A stretch of DNA of 64,000 bases from assembly GCA_038502055.1 (NCBI GenBank), contig JAXRKN010000039.1, forward strand, positions 4,216,001 to 4,280,000, read 5' to 3'. This DNA comes from Tanytarsus gracilentus (taxonomy: Eukaryota; Arthropoda; Insecta; Diptera; Chironomidae). The notes under the pieces are model-generated. The model was given only the letters and a program-made list of their open reading frames with translations. It ran no database searches and was not told the origin of the DNA. The position numbers and the translations under genes were made by a program. Positions 12,201-24,875 of the stretch are shown piece by piece (position 1 is the stretch's first letter; each line of letters begins with the position of its first letter).

Positions 12201-14505
12201 TCGCAATTTTGATTGACTATAAAGGAAAATTTTATTTGAACAATAATCAATTGAAAATCATGTCATGACGATTGTCATTGCCATTCAACGGTTTATCGAA
12301 TTTTTCTATTTTTACTTCGAGCAAGGAAAAAGTTTTCATGTGGAAGAAAAAATCAATTTTTTGTTCCAATTTCATCTTGAGTGAGATTTTTTGTGTTGAA
12401 TTTGAATTTACATAAATTTTATTGATACTTGCAGTAACTCGCATGACTTGATATTATCCAATATTTATTGAATCAAAATTTTTCTATGTCTGTGAAATTT
12501 TTCATCGTCTTGTCTAACAATCAGCGAGAGAAAAAAAATGCAAACAAAACGTGACAATTGAAAAAGTTTTTTCTGCTCGTTTAATTTTCTCCTGTCATGC
12601 CACAATTCGCTGAAAATCTTTAGAGCAAAGAAAGAGAAAAGATTTGCACATTTTTCATAATTATTTCAACTTTGGGAAATGCTGAATGTGACAGGCAGAG
12701 GAGGAACAACTTTTTCTAATTAGCATGCATTATTTCACTTGTCAACAGGGACTGTGTGGCGGTGAAGTGAGGAACAAATAGAGATTTATGATTAAATTCT
12801 GCTGCTGGTGGTTGTCAAAGCAACACACACAAACTCAATTCTCAGCGACTTAATTAGTTTTTCTTGCTCCTTTTCACATTTTCATGTTCAGCACAATTGC
12901 AGATGACATTTTTCATTCCTCCTCGTGCTCTTTCACTCTCTTTTGAGCACTCGGTCGAGTGAAAAATGCGAAGCGTAAATTGACTCAAATGGATTGTAAA
13001 TTTTAATTAAAGCTTAAATCCATTCATTTTAATTCTCTCCTGAACTGTGAAAGCTCAAAGCACTTCATAATGAATGTTTATGGATTTAAATTTTATCCCT
13101 GTCGGATGCGAGACTCTTTACTGAATCACATCAGTCTATAAATCAGCCTACAGAGCACATGCTACGCACTAAATTAAAATAGAACAGCAGTCATGGCAGC
13201 TAAAAGGCTTAAAACTTTCGACAAAGGACACGAAAAAATTTAATCAACTTACAAAACTTCAAAGACAACCTTTTTGAACTTTTTTATCGTCGTCCGCAAT
13301 AAAGAATTAATTAAAAGATCTTAATTCAATTAAAAAGAAGAATTTTTCAATTAAACAATTCGAGTGATGAGCAAAAAGTAGAAAATTAAACATAGAAAAA
13401 CTTTTGTGTGTGCAGTCGAGTCCAGAGCTTAAATTGATGAATAATAAGGGGTGAGACACTCAGGTTTAAAATTGTCAGAATAAAATTTAATTTAAAGTTC
13501 ACGCGAAAAAATTAATGAAATGAGTAACTCTCATTTTTATGTTAATTGAGTTCAATTATTACTTCCAAAAAGCTGTTCTGTACTCTCATAATTATCTGTT
13601 TGAATAAATCGATCGAGCATGGAAATTCTGAACTCATTTTTACACCTCATTGATTACACACAGGCAAAAAAACTTGGTGATGAGCACAAACGACTGTGTT
13701 GGGATGGTCTAAAAAGTTGAAAATGATTTTTCTCTTTAGTTTCATCGTTTATCATTCATTATGGCCATTATGACCTCACACGATGTCGAGATCACAAAGT
13801 TTTCAACTCAATTTCATTTTCGAGTGAGTAAAATTTTTGTCATCAAGCTTTTTATTTACATTTTTGTTCAACGACAATCACTTTGAGTCAAAATAGAGAA
13901 AACTGCAGCACAAACTCATGCTGGTTGATGCGGATGAGAAAATTATTTTGAAGTTATTTGCTAAGAAAATATTTCAGTGCTGCTAATTGACAAGCCAACA
14001 ACACAAACAGCATTCAGCACACAGCTCAAAATGTGTTATTTACATTTCAATGATTTATTTAATTAACATCACACAGCTGTGGAGTTGGCAAAGGCAGAAC
14101 TGAAGAGCGTCAACAGCACTAAATGATCTTATCAGGATTTGTCGCATTGACAAATTAAATTTAGCATGTGAATTCTTACGATCAATGAAGCTCAAATCCT
14201 CACTCACTCTTTCTTTAGTGTGCTCACGTATGGTGTCGATAGGAAAAATTGTCAAAGTCAAATCGAAGGGAAAATTGCTGAATAGGAAAAACCCTTAAAT
14301 GAGGATAATTGAAAGTATTAAGGATATTTTTGAAATCTTCTTTTACATAAAAAAAGCTCACAAAATATATTTCCTTGGAGAACGAACAACTTTTTCTTAA
14401 TGCCTCAAACTCAAACCACAAGGAAAGAAACTTCCAAAAATGCAGCAGGCATTTAACAAAATTTCTCATACTGGATGTAAACCGCAAGTCGAAAGATTAA
14501 AATTA
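9221..14505. other. Gene-poor AT-rich interval
   Basis: No frame here has recognisable domains. Frames such as 9114-9569 and 9769-10074 are low complexity and unsupported. The stretch just above 9220 probably holds the promoter and 5' leader of the LRR gene. Nothing else could be supported. Confidence 0.45.
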
Positions 14506-15353
14506 AAAAATGTTTCAAAACCCACACGTGGGTGTTGCCGCGTAACCCACTTGTAACAGATCAGTATTGAAAATGTAACATGGGGAAGTCCTATTATGAA
14601 GCCAAAAGAGAAGCCTAATGAAAAATATTTTTTGGAAAGCTGAAAGGGAAGCATAAGGAAATATTTTTTTTGGGAAATTTATTTGCCACTTTGTTCCATT
14701 TTCCACTGTTTTCCATTATGTTTTGTTTTCCAATGTGTATCATTATTTCTATTTGGCTCAATTGTTACACTTCCCATTGTGTTTCATTTTCCACCATGTT
14801 CCATTTCCCACCATGTTCCATCATGTTCCATTTTCCACCATGTTCCATTTTCCACTATGTTTCATTTTCCACTGTGTTCCATTTTCCACTTTGTTCCATT
14901 TTCCACCATGTTTCATTTTCCACCATGTTCCATTTTCCACTATGTTTCATTTTCCACTGTGTTCCATTTTCCAATGTGTTCTATTTTATACTGTGTTCCA
15001 TTTTCCACTGTGTTCCATTTTCCACTATGTTCCACTTTCCACAGTATTCCATTTTCAGATCCATGCCAATCGATTCCTGATCAAATTCCGAGTTCAACGA
15101 TACCCATGAAGCCATATAAGAGAAAATTAGTATGAAAAATGAACATTAGGGCCGTCCATGGCACGACCTGTGGTCATGACTCGAAAAATTCCTAAAATGG
15201 GCTAATATAGACCCTTAGAGCTACCATCTGGCGAAAACCCGAAGTCTCTAGCTGGTCCAGGGGCCGAGATCTCGAAGGAACGGACGGACAGACAGACAGA
15301 CGGAATCACGAGCATATAAGCGTTACCACACTTTGTGTGGGTTACGCTAAAAA
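14506..15353 (-). mobile_element. Non-autonomous satellite-cored repeat element, copy A
   Basis: About 848 bases whose reverse complement matches copy B (28405-29147) along its whole length, so they form a dispersed family. In copy B orientation the element begins with a hairpin (AGCGTAACCCACAC... GTGTGGTAACGCT, here 15348-15319). Next come a CTGT-rich run, a unique region of about 250 bases, a 17-base tandem array, another unique region, and an end with GTGGGTTACGC (reverse complement at 14540-14550). That end is an inverted copy of the GCGTAACCCAC in the first hairpin. There is no transposase or reverse transcriptase frame. Exact borders are uncertain because both flanks are A/T-rich and no clear target-site duplication was found. 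The class is unknown; Helitron-derived or foldback-like elements are possibilities. Confidence 0.75.
14697..15055 (-). repeat. 17-bp tandem repeat array inside element copy A
   Basis: About 20 degenerate copies of a 17-base unit, TTCCATTTTCCACCATG on the plus strand. Variation is concentrated in the CCATG/CTGTG/CTATG part. Since 17 is not a multiple of 3, all three frames stay open and give FHFP-rich pseudo-proteins that are not genes. Confidence 0.9.
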
Positions 15354-17937
15354 GTTTAAAAGATTTTTTCTTCTCTTGCTGTATGAAGAGCTCACTGCAA
15401 ATGATAAGAAGAAGCAGAAAAGAATTTTCAAGAAATTTAATTATAAGCACGCAAAGAATAAGAAGAAGATGGAAAGATGTCAGAAGTTAGCGAGAATGCA
15501 GTCAAGACTTGCATAAAAGATTTTTCTCTTCTTCTTCTTCTTCATTCTACAGACACTCAAATATGCAACAAATGCAGGAATAAAGAAGAAATTTTCTGCT
15601 TGCTGCGGTGTGAGCCATGCTTTTGGCTCTAGAGTGCTTCTTTTGTTCCATTTTCATCTTCCCATCCTAACTTCACGTTGCCCTCGAGTTAAACAATTTT
15701 GCATTTAAACGAGCGCATGCAACATTTTCTCTCGCTGAGTTTTAATTCTCTTAATGTTCATGTTGATGATGTAGAAAAATACATTTTAATGCGATTATTT
15801 TCATAGCCCAAAAATAATAGTTTTCATCCCATTAAATTTGAATTTATGTTATTAGTGTTGATTTTACGTAAAATAGCTCTCGGTGGTGTCTGATAAGTTG
15901 AAAAGTTTTTGGTAATCTTCTTGAATTAGCGTGAAAAGGTTGAAAATCATCACTAGAGGTTATTAGCGTGAGAATTATAAACTTTTTTAATAATTTAAAA
16001 AAAACCGTTAAATTTAAAGAAATAATTAGCTAATTAGAACTCTCTTGCATTATTCTCTTATCGTTTGTTTAAAATAATATTATTAAAATTATAAAACTCG
16101 ATGAACAATGGAGTGAATTAAATTGCTTGGAAAAGCATATTATTTTGTTAAAATGCTAATTAGACATAATTCAGTCGGAGCTGGAAAATTTTGAGCGAGC
16201 GCACATAAAACTTTTTTCGAGCGATCGAGACGGAAATTCAAGAGCGACAGAAACTTTTGTTTGCAGCTTGAAAAACAAAATTTAAGCGTTGGCGTCAAAT
16301 ATCAAACACCATAACGGGGGATTTTTGAGATTTATATTTTTGGCTTTGTGTACGCATTAAAAATTCGGAATAAGAATTATTCCATTAACACTTCTCGCCG
16401 GGAGAGCGCGAGTCGAGAAAAAAAGTCGATTTTCATAACAAAACACGGCGAATATTAATCAGACATGGATATGAGTGTGGATGTGTGTGTGTGTAGATGC
16501 TGTCAGAATCAGAAGACACAAAAAATATATGCGAAAATCCAAGTGAGGGAATTTTTTTTTGAATTTAACAAAAATATTTTTGAGGATTTAGAATTTAAAA
16601 AAAATTATGAGCGAAAACATATTTAACCCCAGGATGTAGGTATACCTAATCAAACATTTGAGTGTAAAAGGCATCATCTCCTTACCATAAAAAGCGTTTT
16701 ATTGCTCCCGCAATGACATCACACGGTTGTGTTGCCTTACTGGTAATCCAAAAATTCTCTTTTTTCCTCCTCTCCAGTTGACAATTAATCCAAGAGAGGA
16801 AAAAAGATAATTAAAGAAATGTATCTTAATTGCGTCACTAAGTCCGGCAAGATTAATGTCGAGTAATCCCTAAGAATATCCTTTTAGAATGCTTTTAGGC
16901 AAATTAATACTTTTTCACTTTAATTAATTTATGCACGCGAAAAAGAGTCTTTAATAACCGATCGTATTGAATGCACACAAACTACTAACGACGATTATCA
17001 TGGTGCTAAGAGAAATCGGTAAAAAACAACATTCAAACCCGTTCTCATTTTGAGCAAGCACCACAAACGCGATTGTTTCTTTTTTACGCTTTTAAAAATG
17101 CTCTTTTGCTGTATTTTTTTGTCTTTCTTTATATATGCCGTTGGTTGAGCTCATACATTTAAATAACGATGATGATGATGTGACTCATGTACATGCATCA
17201 ACTCTTTTATCTATTAATTAATTGCTTTCACATGTATGTACACTATGCATGTCCTCAAAAAAATTTTTATCTTTAAAAAAAATTATTTGCTTTTTTGATA
17301 TCGTAATTGACTTTTTTTTTGAGCGGAATTGAGCGTTAAAGCGTCTTTATCGAGCGATATCGAAAACACTACTAAATATGTTGAAAGTTGTAAAATGAAA
17401 GGTGTGTATGTGAATGAAGAATTTTCGTGCAATGCGAGAGCGTGAGAGAATTTTGAGAGTAAATGTGGGTGAGATAAAAATTTTGAGAGAATTCTCTCAC
17501 GAGGTGATAAAAAAGCTGTGAGAGAGAAGTTGATGTTTTTAAAGTAAAGTCTCACTAAGACGGAAGTAAACAAAAAATGTTTGTGATGAAAATACATGAA
17601 AAGTTTAATTTTACAGACTTTAATTTTTAATAAAATTTATTCAAAGTTTGATAATGTTTCAAAATAAATTTGCATTTCCTCTTGTCATTTTGTAATTCTC
17701 TGAAAAAGTAATTTTTAATATCACTAAAACCTCTCTTTACCGTTTCTCTCTTAATTCTCTCATGAAATTAGACGGCATCCACTGCAATTCCGTCGTACAA
17801 ACAATTTTTATTTTCGCTAATTTTTAATCGCGTTTTTACAGTGTCGACAATAAAGTTCAATAAAGTTACAGCAGCATAATAGAAAAATAATAAATTAAAA
17901 GTAAAAAAACAACTAAATAACTAAATTAAAAAACAAA
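15354..17937. other. Intergenic DNA upstream of the branching-enzyme gene
   Basis: No gene supported. Short T- and A-rich stretches and a small TG run near 16475 are seen. The last few hundred bases presumably hold the promoter and 5' leader of the branching-enzyme gene. No TATA box was convincingly placed. Confidence 0.4.
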
Positions 17938-20581
17938 ATGGACACATCGATTGTTGAGATCAAAAATATCAAGAAATTACTACAGGACGATCCATATTTA
18001 AAGCCATATGAGAAGGAAATTCACAGACGGTAAAAGAAGTGAAAAATTACCTCAACTTTATTACTCAATTTCGAGAAAATTCATCATTTTTATTGTTGAC
18101 AATATTTCAATGTCAAGTTAAGGTCAATAGTGGAAAAGTAAAAAACAAAAATTTTCCGGTAAAGTGAAAATATTGTTTTTCCCTATGTAAATCTTCTTAG
18201 AATTTGAATGTATTTCCACTTGACTTTTCATCTCATAAAAATATTTATTTACTTATAAATTTTTGTATGTTCTTCCCACAATTAAATTTAGAAATGCATG
18301 CGTACAGCAGTGGTTGAGGAAATTTGAGGCATCTGAGGGTGGAATTGAAAAGTTTACCAAGGGTTATGAATATTACGGTATTCATGTGCTTGACGATAAT
18401 TCTGTGGTAGCTCGAGAGTGGGCGCCAGGCGCTGTCGAATTGTACCTAACTGGAGATTTCAGTAAGCCGATTTGATTTTTTTTTTAAATTCGTTGATATT
18501 TTAAATCTTTTTTTTTCATTCAACAGACAACTGGCAGTGGATAGAAAATCCTTACAAGAAACTCGAGTTTGGTAAATGGGAACTTGTTATTCCTCCAAAA
18601 TCTGATGGGTCATGTCAGATAGCTCATCTCTCCGAATTAAAAGTTATTGTTCGTAATGCAAAAAATGAACTGTTACCACGATTATCGCCATGGGCAACCT
18701 ATGTGGTTCAACCGACGGATCTTACATATGGCCATAACTACAAACAAAAGCTCTACAATCCACCAAAGTCGTCTCGCTATCAATTTCAATTTAAACGCCC
18801 AGCCGTCATCTCCAAATCATTAAAAATCTATGAATGTCATGTTGGAATCGCAACTGAAAAACTTGAAGTTGGTTCGTATCGAAATTTTGCTGATAACGTC
18901 ATTCCACGGATCGTTCGTCAAGGATATAATACAATTCAAATTATGGCGATTATGGAACATGCTTACTATGCATCCTTTGGCTATCAAGTGACCTCCTTCT
19001 TTGCCGCTTCGTCTCGATTTGGAACGCCAGACGATCTCAAGTATCTCGTGGACGTTGCCCATAAGAATAATTTGGTTGTCTTGCTCGATGTCGTCCACTC
19101 ACATGCGTCAAAGAATGTTCTCGATGGCTTGAATGAATTTGACGGAACTGATTCATGCTTCTTTCACTCAGGATCACGTGGTGAGCATGCCTTGTGGGAT
19201 TCTCGTCTCTTCAACTACGACTCCTATGAAGTATTGAGATTTCTCCTCTCGAACTTGAGATTCTGGCACGATGAATATTGCTTCGATGGCTATCGATTTG
19301 ATGGTGTCACTTCAATGCTCTATCATCATCATGGCATTGGCTCGGCATTTAGTGGTGATTTCGGTGAATATTTTGGCCTCAATGTCGACACAGAAGCACT
19401 CACATATTTGACACTCGCTAATAAAATTCTGCACGACATTAATCGCAATCTCATTTCAATTGCTGAGGATGTAAGTGGCATGCCGACTCTATGTTGTTCA
19501 ATAGACGAGGGTGGAATTGGCTTTGATTACCGTCTTGGCATGGCCATTCCCGATAAGTGGATTCAAATACTAAAGGAGTATAAAGATGAGGAGTGGAACA
19601 TCGGAGATATTGTGCACACGCTTACAAATCGACGCTGGATGGAAAAGACGGTGGCTTATGCTGAATCTCACGATCAAGCACTTGTTGGCGATAAAACACT
19701 CGCCTTTTGGCTTATGGACAAGGAAATGTACACAAGTATGGCCATTAGCTCACCGCCTAATCTCATTGTTGATCGAGGCATTGCTCTCCATAAAATTATT
19801 CGATTACTCACGCATACGCTTGGCGGTGAGGCTTATCTGAATTTTATGGGCAATGAATTTGGACATCCTGAGTGGCTCGATTTTCCTCGTATCGGGAATA
19901 ATCAATCATACCATTATTGTAGACGGCAATGGAATCTCGTTGGTGAGTTTATATTTATTGAGTTTTCTTTATGAGGACGTGTGTCAGTCGTAAAAATATG
20001 TTGCCTACAAAATCATCAATTAATTTGCGGTCATGTTCGACCCTTCTCACCTCACAAAATTACGATAAACTAATACATTTATGTTTATGCACTCATGCAG
20101 ATGACACAACGCTGCGTTATAAATTCCTCAATGAATTTGATCGGGCCATGAATCTGACAGAGGAGAAGTACGGTTGGCTTAATAGGTTCGCATATGTTCT
20201 TATCCTCTCTTTATAATCTATCGCATGCGAATATATAAATTTTACCATCTCTCTTTCTCTCTATCCGCTCAATGTAGCCAGCAAGCTTACGTGACATGGA
20301 AGCATGAAGGAGACAAGATAATCAGCTTTGAACGTAATGGTCATGTATTTGTGTTCAACTTGCACTATGAGCGTTCTTTCACCGACTATCGTATCGGAGT
20401 CGAGAGGCCAGGAAGCTACAAAATTGCATTAAGCTCTGACGATGAACTTTTCGGTGGCTTTAATCGTGTCGATACGAGTTTGACACACGTCTCTGTTCCG
20501 GAGGGTCATGCTGGCAGAAGTCAATTTATTCACACCTATTTACCACCTCGCACCGGCTTTGTTTTTGTTCGATTGGGCTGA
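17938..20581 (+). CDS. AGBE: 1,4-alpha-glucan branching enzyme
   Basis: Glycogen branching enzyme (GH13): cuts alpha-1,4-glucan and re-attaches the segment by an alpha-1,6 bond in cytosolic glycogen synthesis. Five exons with matching phases: 17938-18029, 18292-18461, 18527-19942, 20101-20185 and 20278-20581. The product is about 688 residues, close to the roughly 685-700 usual for animals. It opens with DDPYLKPYEKEIHRR, then the CBM48 region (FTKGYEYYGIHVL, REWAPGAVELYLTGDF). The catalytic barrel follows: nucleophile Asp in YRFDGVTSMLYHHHG, acid/base Glu in IAEDVSGMP and the third carboxylate in ESHDQALVGD. GNEFGHPEWLDFPR is also intact, and the C-terminal beta domain is present. All catalytic residues are present, so an active enzyme is expected. 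The start ATG is the one that gives the conserved N-terminal segment. Confidence 0.96.
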
Positions 20582-21730
20582 CCTTAGATTTATTCATTTT
20601 TATATATGCAGTTTTTCATGTCCTGTGACAAAAAAATATTCGCCTGACATCTTGATTTATTTCTCGAGTAAATTTTTGTGTCAGAATATTTTGAAAAACT
20701 TATCGTTGATTTTGTTTAGCCGATTTTTTAGCTGAAAAGAAAAATAAAAAAATTATTATATTCATCGGTTTATTTTTCTCTCATTCAGTATTCAGTTGCT
20801 ATTGAATTACAAATTTAAGCCTTGATTGAGGCTGATAATATTGTTTTTTAGCAATTTAATCTTTTTTGACTTTCGGTTGTAAGAAAGTCTTGAAGCCATC
20901 TGCCCTAAGATGAGAAAATTTTCTTTTATAACCCAAAAAAAGAAAATTCATCATTCATCATAATTGCTTTTGGTGATGATGGAGGGGAGGTTGCAACATT
21001 AGCATAACAAAAAGGATATTCATGAATTAATAATATCAAAAGAAAACTTTTATTTCATTATTTTTCCGCTCTGCAATCATTGCCAGGGTATGGCTTGGCT
21101 ATAATAATCTGCTACAGGCTCTCTGGCTATTATCTTTTATGTATTACTTTCATTATTTTATTGTTTGAAGCAAATTCTATAACATAATTCTCGTTTTATT
21201 GCGGAACGCGCAGTGTTCTGGTGAAATTTGAAAATTTAATAAGTGGAGAGTGCGAGGAAATAAAATCTGGGCAATAAAAGTTGTGCGTTAAAAAATTGAA
21301 GGAAATTAAATTTTAATTGAGGTAAAAATTATTATTGCAGCATTTAAATAATTAAAGTTTAAAAAAATATCCAATCATGTTTTTTTAATTCATAAAGTTC
21401 AGAATTTTATTCACCAGATTTCAAACTATTATTTTTTTTGTTGGTTTTATGTGTTACATGAGCTACATATAAGTTTATATGTGGAGACATAATATATTTT
21501 TTTTTCCAAATTTCAGCTATCTAGATTTTAAGTGAAAAATTTGTAACTTCTATTAATGTGTTTGTGAACATTCACACATTGTTTGTCACATTCTCTCAAA
21601 GAAGAAAAAGGGTTTTTAAAGGTAAAGCAAATTTCTAAAAAAAATTCAACAAGATTTTTTGTTTCACTTATGGACTAAACTTAAAGGGTGCTTTTTACAT
21701 AAATTATTACTTTCATGGAGAGCTTAACGT
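20582..21730. other. Intergenic DNA between convergent AGBE and Scm genes
   Basis: This holds the 3' flanks of two convergent genes. AATAAA-like motifs occur just after the AGBE stop (near 20741). No other feature was supported. Confidence 0.5.
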
Positions 21731-24458
21731 TCAATGACTCATATGACGATGTCGATTATTACACTTGTTATTAACCTTCTCTACCAAATTACAGATTTTA
21801 AGGGCTGGACCCAGCTTGATATCCATATATTTCATCATCATCTCGGAATTGAGCAACAACAATGCTTTTCCATCGATTTCCTAGAAATTAACGCAAAAAT
21901 GATTAGTAAAATTGTGAAAAATAACAATGTATGTCACTTACATGTCTTCTAAATAAGTCAGCATGTACAGCTAGTGAACTATCCGCAGTCGAAATATATT
22001 GAATGACATCTTCGATTTTCCAATCGTTTATATTTCCATTGGGTATTGTTGGTCCAGGACTTGAGGCGCTACTTGATGGACAATCGGTTTCTCGCTTTTC
22101 AACTTCTATATCAGGTCGTCCTCGCATGTCAGCCGATGATTGCGGCGTTTCAGGTTCAGGAAATGTAGGTAATTCAGGCGTCACTCGTTCTTCTTTAATT
22201 TTAGTCTCTTGAATATTCGAAACGATAGGCGACACAATTTGTTTTGAGTCTTTCGCGCTCAACTTTACGGGAACTGCTATCGGTGTTGAAGTTTCTGCAT
22301 CGGAAAAGTTTAGTTTTTTCCTCTTGGGAATCGGTGAGTCAGTTCCCTTTGATTGCCTTTTCGGAGGCGTTGAAGGTGCATTTGTTGTTACAGTCGATGA
22401 CGAATTCAATGTCGAACTTTCTAATTTTTCGCTGCACTTTTCACATTGCTCCGGCTCGAGTGTGAGAGAAATTAAATTTTTACAAGCGTGACAAGCGTTG
22501 AGCAGTGACTCGAAAAAGTTTTTAAGTTCCTCATCGGCTTTTTCCTTTTCTTTCGTGAACGGTGGAATTTTCACAGTGAAATTCTTACTCGACGCCGTCA
22601 AAATGTGAGTATCACCTTCCATGTTGAAAAGGACGGGCGACAGTTGACTTGTGTCTCGACATGCCGAGAGAATTTCTTGTATGCATAACTTTGCAAGAGA
22701 TTGATGTGATGGTCCCGTTAGAATCACGGGTAGTTTGAGAGGGTTAATGAATGGTCCAGCTTTGCATTGTGTGTGAAAGTGTGCAGTTACGGGTGTCGCT
22801 TCTTTGAGTTCCTTGTCTTGTGCGAGCGTATAACTCACTCGAGCATGTCGTTGTCTGCTTGAGGTCGAGTCAAATCGCCCTTTATGTCCTGGCGGTTGCA
22901 TTGGATGACAGCTCTTTGCACACCATCCGACGGGGAAGATATCTCGCGTGTCATATTTGCACCAATAGTCGAAAGCTCCACGCCATCCATCGAATGTAAC
23001 GTGAATCTCGTCGTCTTTCACAGCAGCAACAGTTGCACAGCATATCAATTGCGGATTTTTCTTATCGACTGCCTCCAGCTTGTGGCCGACCTTAAACAAA
23101 TTACGTTTAGGAGTTTTGGGCTCGGGTTGAAATATTTCTATTGGTGCCATTTCAGCACCGTGCAGCGTCTTTGAGAGAAACGATGGCCAACTGCTCGCAT
23201 TCATTCGAAAACCGAGTGGCGGTTGAAGCATGCCACTATGACTCTCACAATGACCGACTGTCTTTATTTCACTCGAATCAACTAAACGCCAAAAGTCATT
23301 TTTATTATCGCTTCCATCGAGACGTAGGCGAAGTCGTGATCCGAGCACTCCAACGACTGTCGCAATACATATAGAATTTACATTTCGCGGATCAACGGCT
23401 TCGAGTTTCATTCCGATTTTAAAATCATTTTTAGGTGGCTGTAAGGCTTGTTTGAAGCATTCAGCGGGTGCAGGTACGCTACCAGTTTCCTAAAAAAATA
23501 ATTTTAAAAAATTTATTCATTTCATTCGTTTAGATGAAAATTTAAATCTCTAACTCTCTTTAGCAATTTAAATTTCATCCCCACAAGACGTGACCATGAA
23601 CACAAAAATATTCGATGTAAACGAGATATTTGTATGGAAAATCGTCTGATCATGCGCAAAAGGATGTTTTAAATTTTTAACAGCGCTTAAAATTTTAAAA
23701 CTTTTAAAATTAAAACTAATTTATTCAAATTGACAAATTGTCGTTAAATTTTAAATAAAATTCAGTCAACCCTTTTTGAATAAAAAATTTAATAACTTTA
23801 ATGTCACACGTACCTTTAAATATTCATTCCAATCAAAGACATGAAATGCTTCGTACTGGAACATTGGACTAATTTTAGTCACCGCATAGTGCTCTTTAAT
23901 CAGTGTATTATTATTATTTGCCTCAACAGCTGACGATGACGTTGTTGTTGCTGGAGTTGAGCTCTTCTGTTTACTGTTAATATTCTCAATGCTATTATTA
24001 TTATTATTGTTGTTATTGACCATCTTATTGGGCTGTGATGTCGATGCTGTTGTCGCTGTAGCGTTACTCTTCTTCTTACTATTTTTGTTTAGACAATATG
24101 TTGAGCAAAAATCGCGATTTGGTGCATTACCACGTATTGCATTATCGCACTCTTTACAAGCTCCTTTATTGTATGCTTTTCGAAATTCCGCTATGCACGT
24201 CTCACTGCAAAATTCTTTTTTGCCATTCTGCGTTGGCAGGACGTATTTGAGTGGTTGCTTGGTCTCCGCACACCAAGTGCATCGATTCTGGTGCTGGAGA
24301 GGCGATGAGGAAATTTGTTGTGGCTGCTTCACTGGCGATTTCTTGCCATTACTCGAACTATTTCGACTCTTTCCGTTCATTAGACTATTCAAATTGCCAT
24401 TTTTACCATCGTCGCTGGTGCTGCTACTGTTACTCGTCTCTTGTTCCGTACTGGACAT
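21731..24458 (-). CDS. Scm: Sex comb on midleg, Polycomb-group protein
   Basis: Nuclear Polycomb-group protein linking PRC1, PRC2 and Pho-RC in gene silencing. Exons 24458-23814, 23489-21942 and 21880-21731, all joined in phase 0, give about 780 residues. Domains in order: low-complexity S/N-rich N-terminus; two FCS zinc fingers (about 60-123: CTWCAETKQPLKYVLP, CKECDNAI...FCSTYC); the FHVFDWNEYL linker motif; MBT repeat 1 (IGMKLEAVDPRNV) and 2 (VGHKLEAVDKKNP, FDGWRGAFDYWC); the SLED/DUF3588 region (ILTGPSHQSLAKLC); and a C-terminal SAM domain (DWKIEDVIQYI, then EIDGKALLLLNSEMMMKYM), split by the last intron. The ATG at 24458 is the first in frame. The frame stays open upstream to about 24590 without an ATG, so the 5' end could differ. 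It is divergent with the ASCIZ gene. Confidence 0.95.
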
Positions 24459-24875
24459 GCTTTTCTTCACTTTTTTTATTGAGTCATCCGTTTCGAGCTC
24501 TAGTTTGCAACTTTTTTTTTTCGCGGGGCTAAAAAATTTATTCAAATTTTGCCCACTTTCCTCAAACTTTCGTCGCAACGGCCGTGCTCATTTGATGCCG
24601 TCTCACTTTTTGAAAATTAATAAAATATTTTAGGCGCTTACTTTGCGCGTTCAAGTTGAAAATTTAATTTTTTATGATAAATTTTGAAATTATGCTTGTA
24701 CGTTTGTAAATGGATGCAGCGTATACGTAAGGTGGTTCGGATCGTTTCCGAAAGGGATTTTTAAAGGGCTCGGCTGATGCGAAGAAATGGCGTTGTGAGA
24801 GAGAGACAGAAAATTTGTTTACGTTTTCAAAAATCAAAAACATTTCAGTGCTTAAAAAATAAATTTTAAATAATC
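24459..24875. promoter_or_regulatory. Shared head-to-head promoter interval of Scm and ASCIZ
   Basis: Only about 417 bases separate the two divergent start codons, so both promoters and leaders must lie here. An imperfectly spaced inverted repeat, TTCGGA (24736-24741) and TCCGAA (24747-24752), lies near the middle. No TATA box was seen. Its regulatory role is inference. Confidence 0.5.

Noticed and set aside
14670..15135. Overlapping frames of 128-150 residues rich in FHFP, and the matching set at 28619-28985
   Set aside because: They are translations of the 17-bp tandem array inside the two repeat elements; all frames are open because of the period, and there is no sign of coding.
23989..24633. 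214-residue plus-strand frame
   Set aside because: It is the antisense shadow of the Scm first coding exon, driven by its poly-Asn and Ser tracts.
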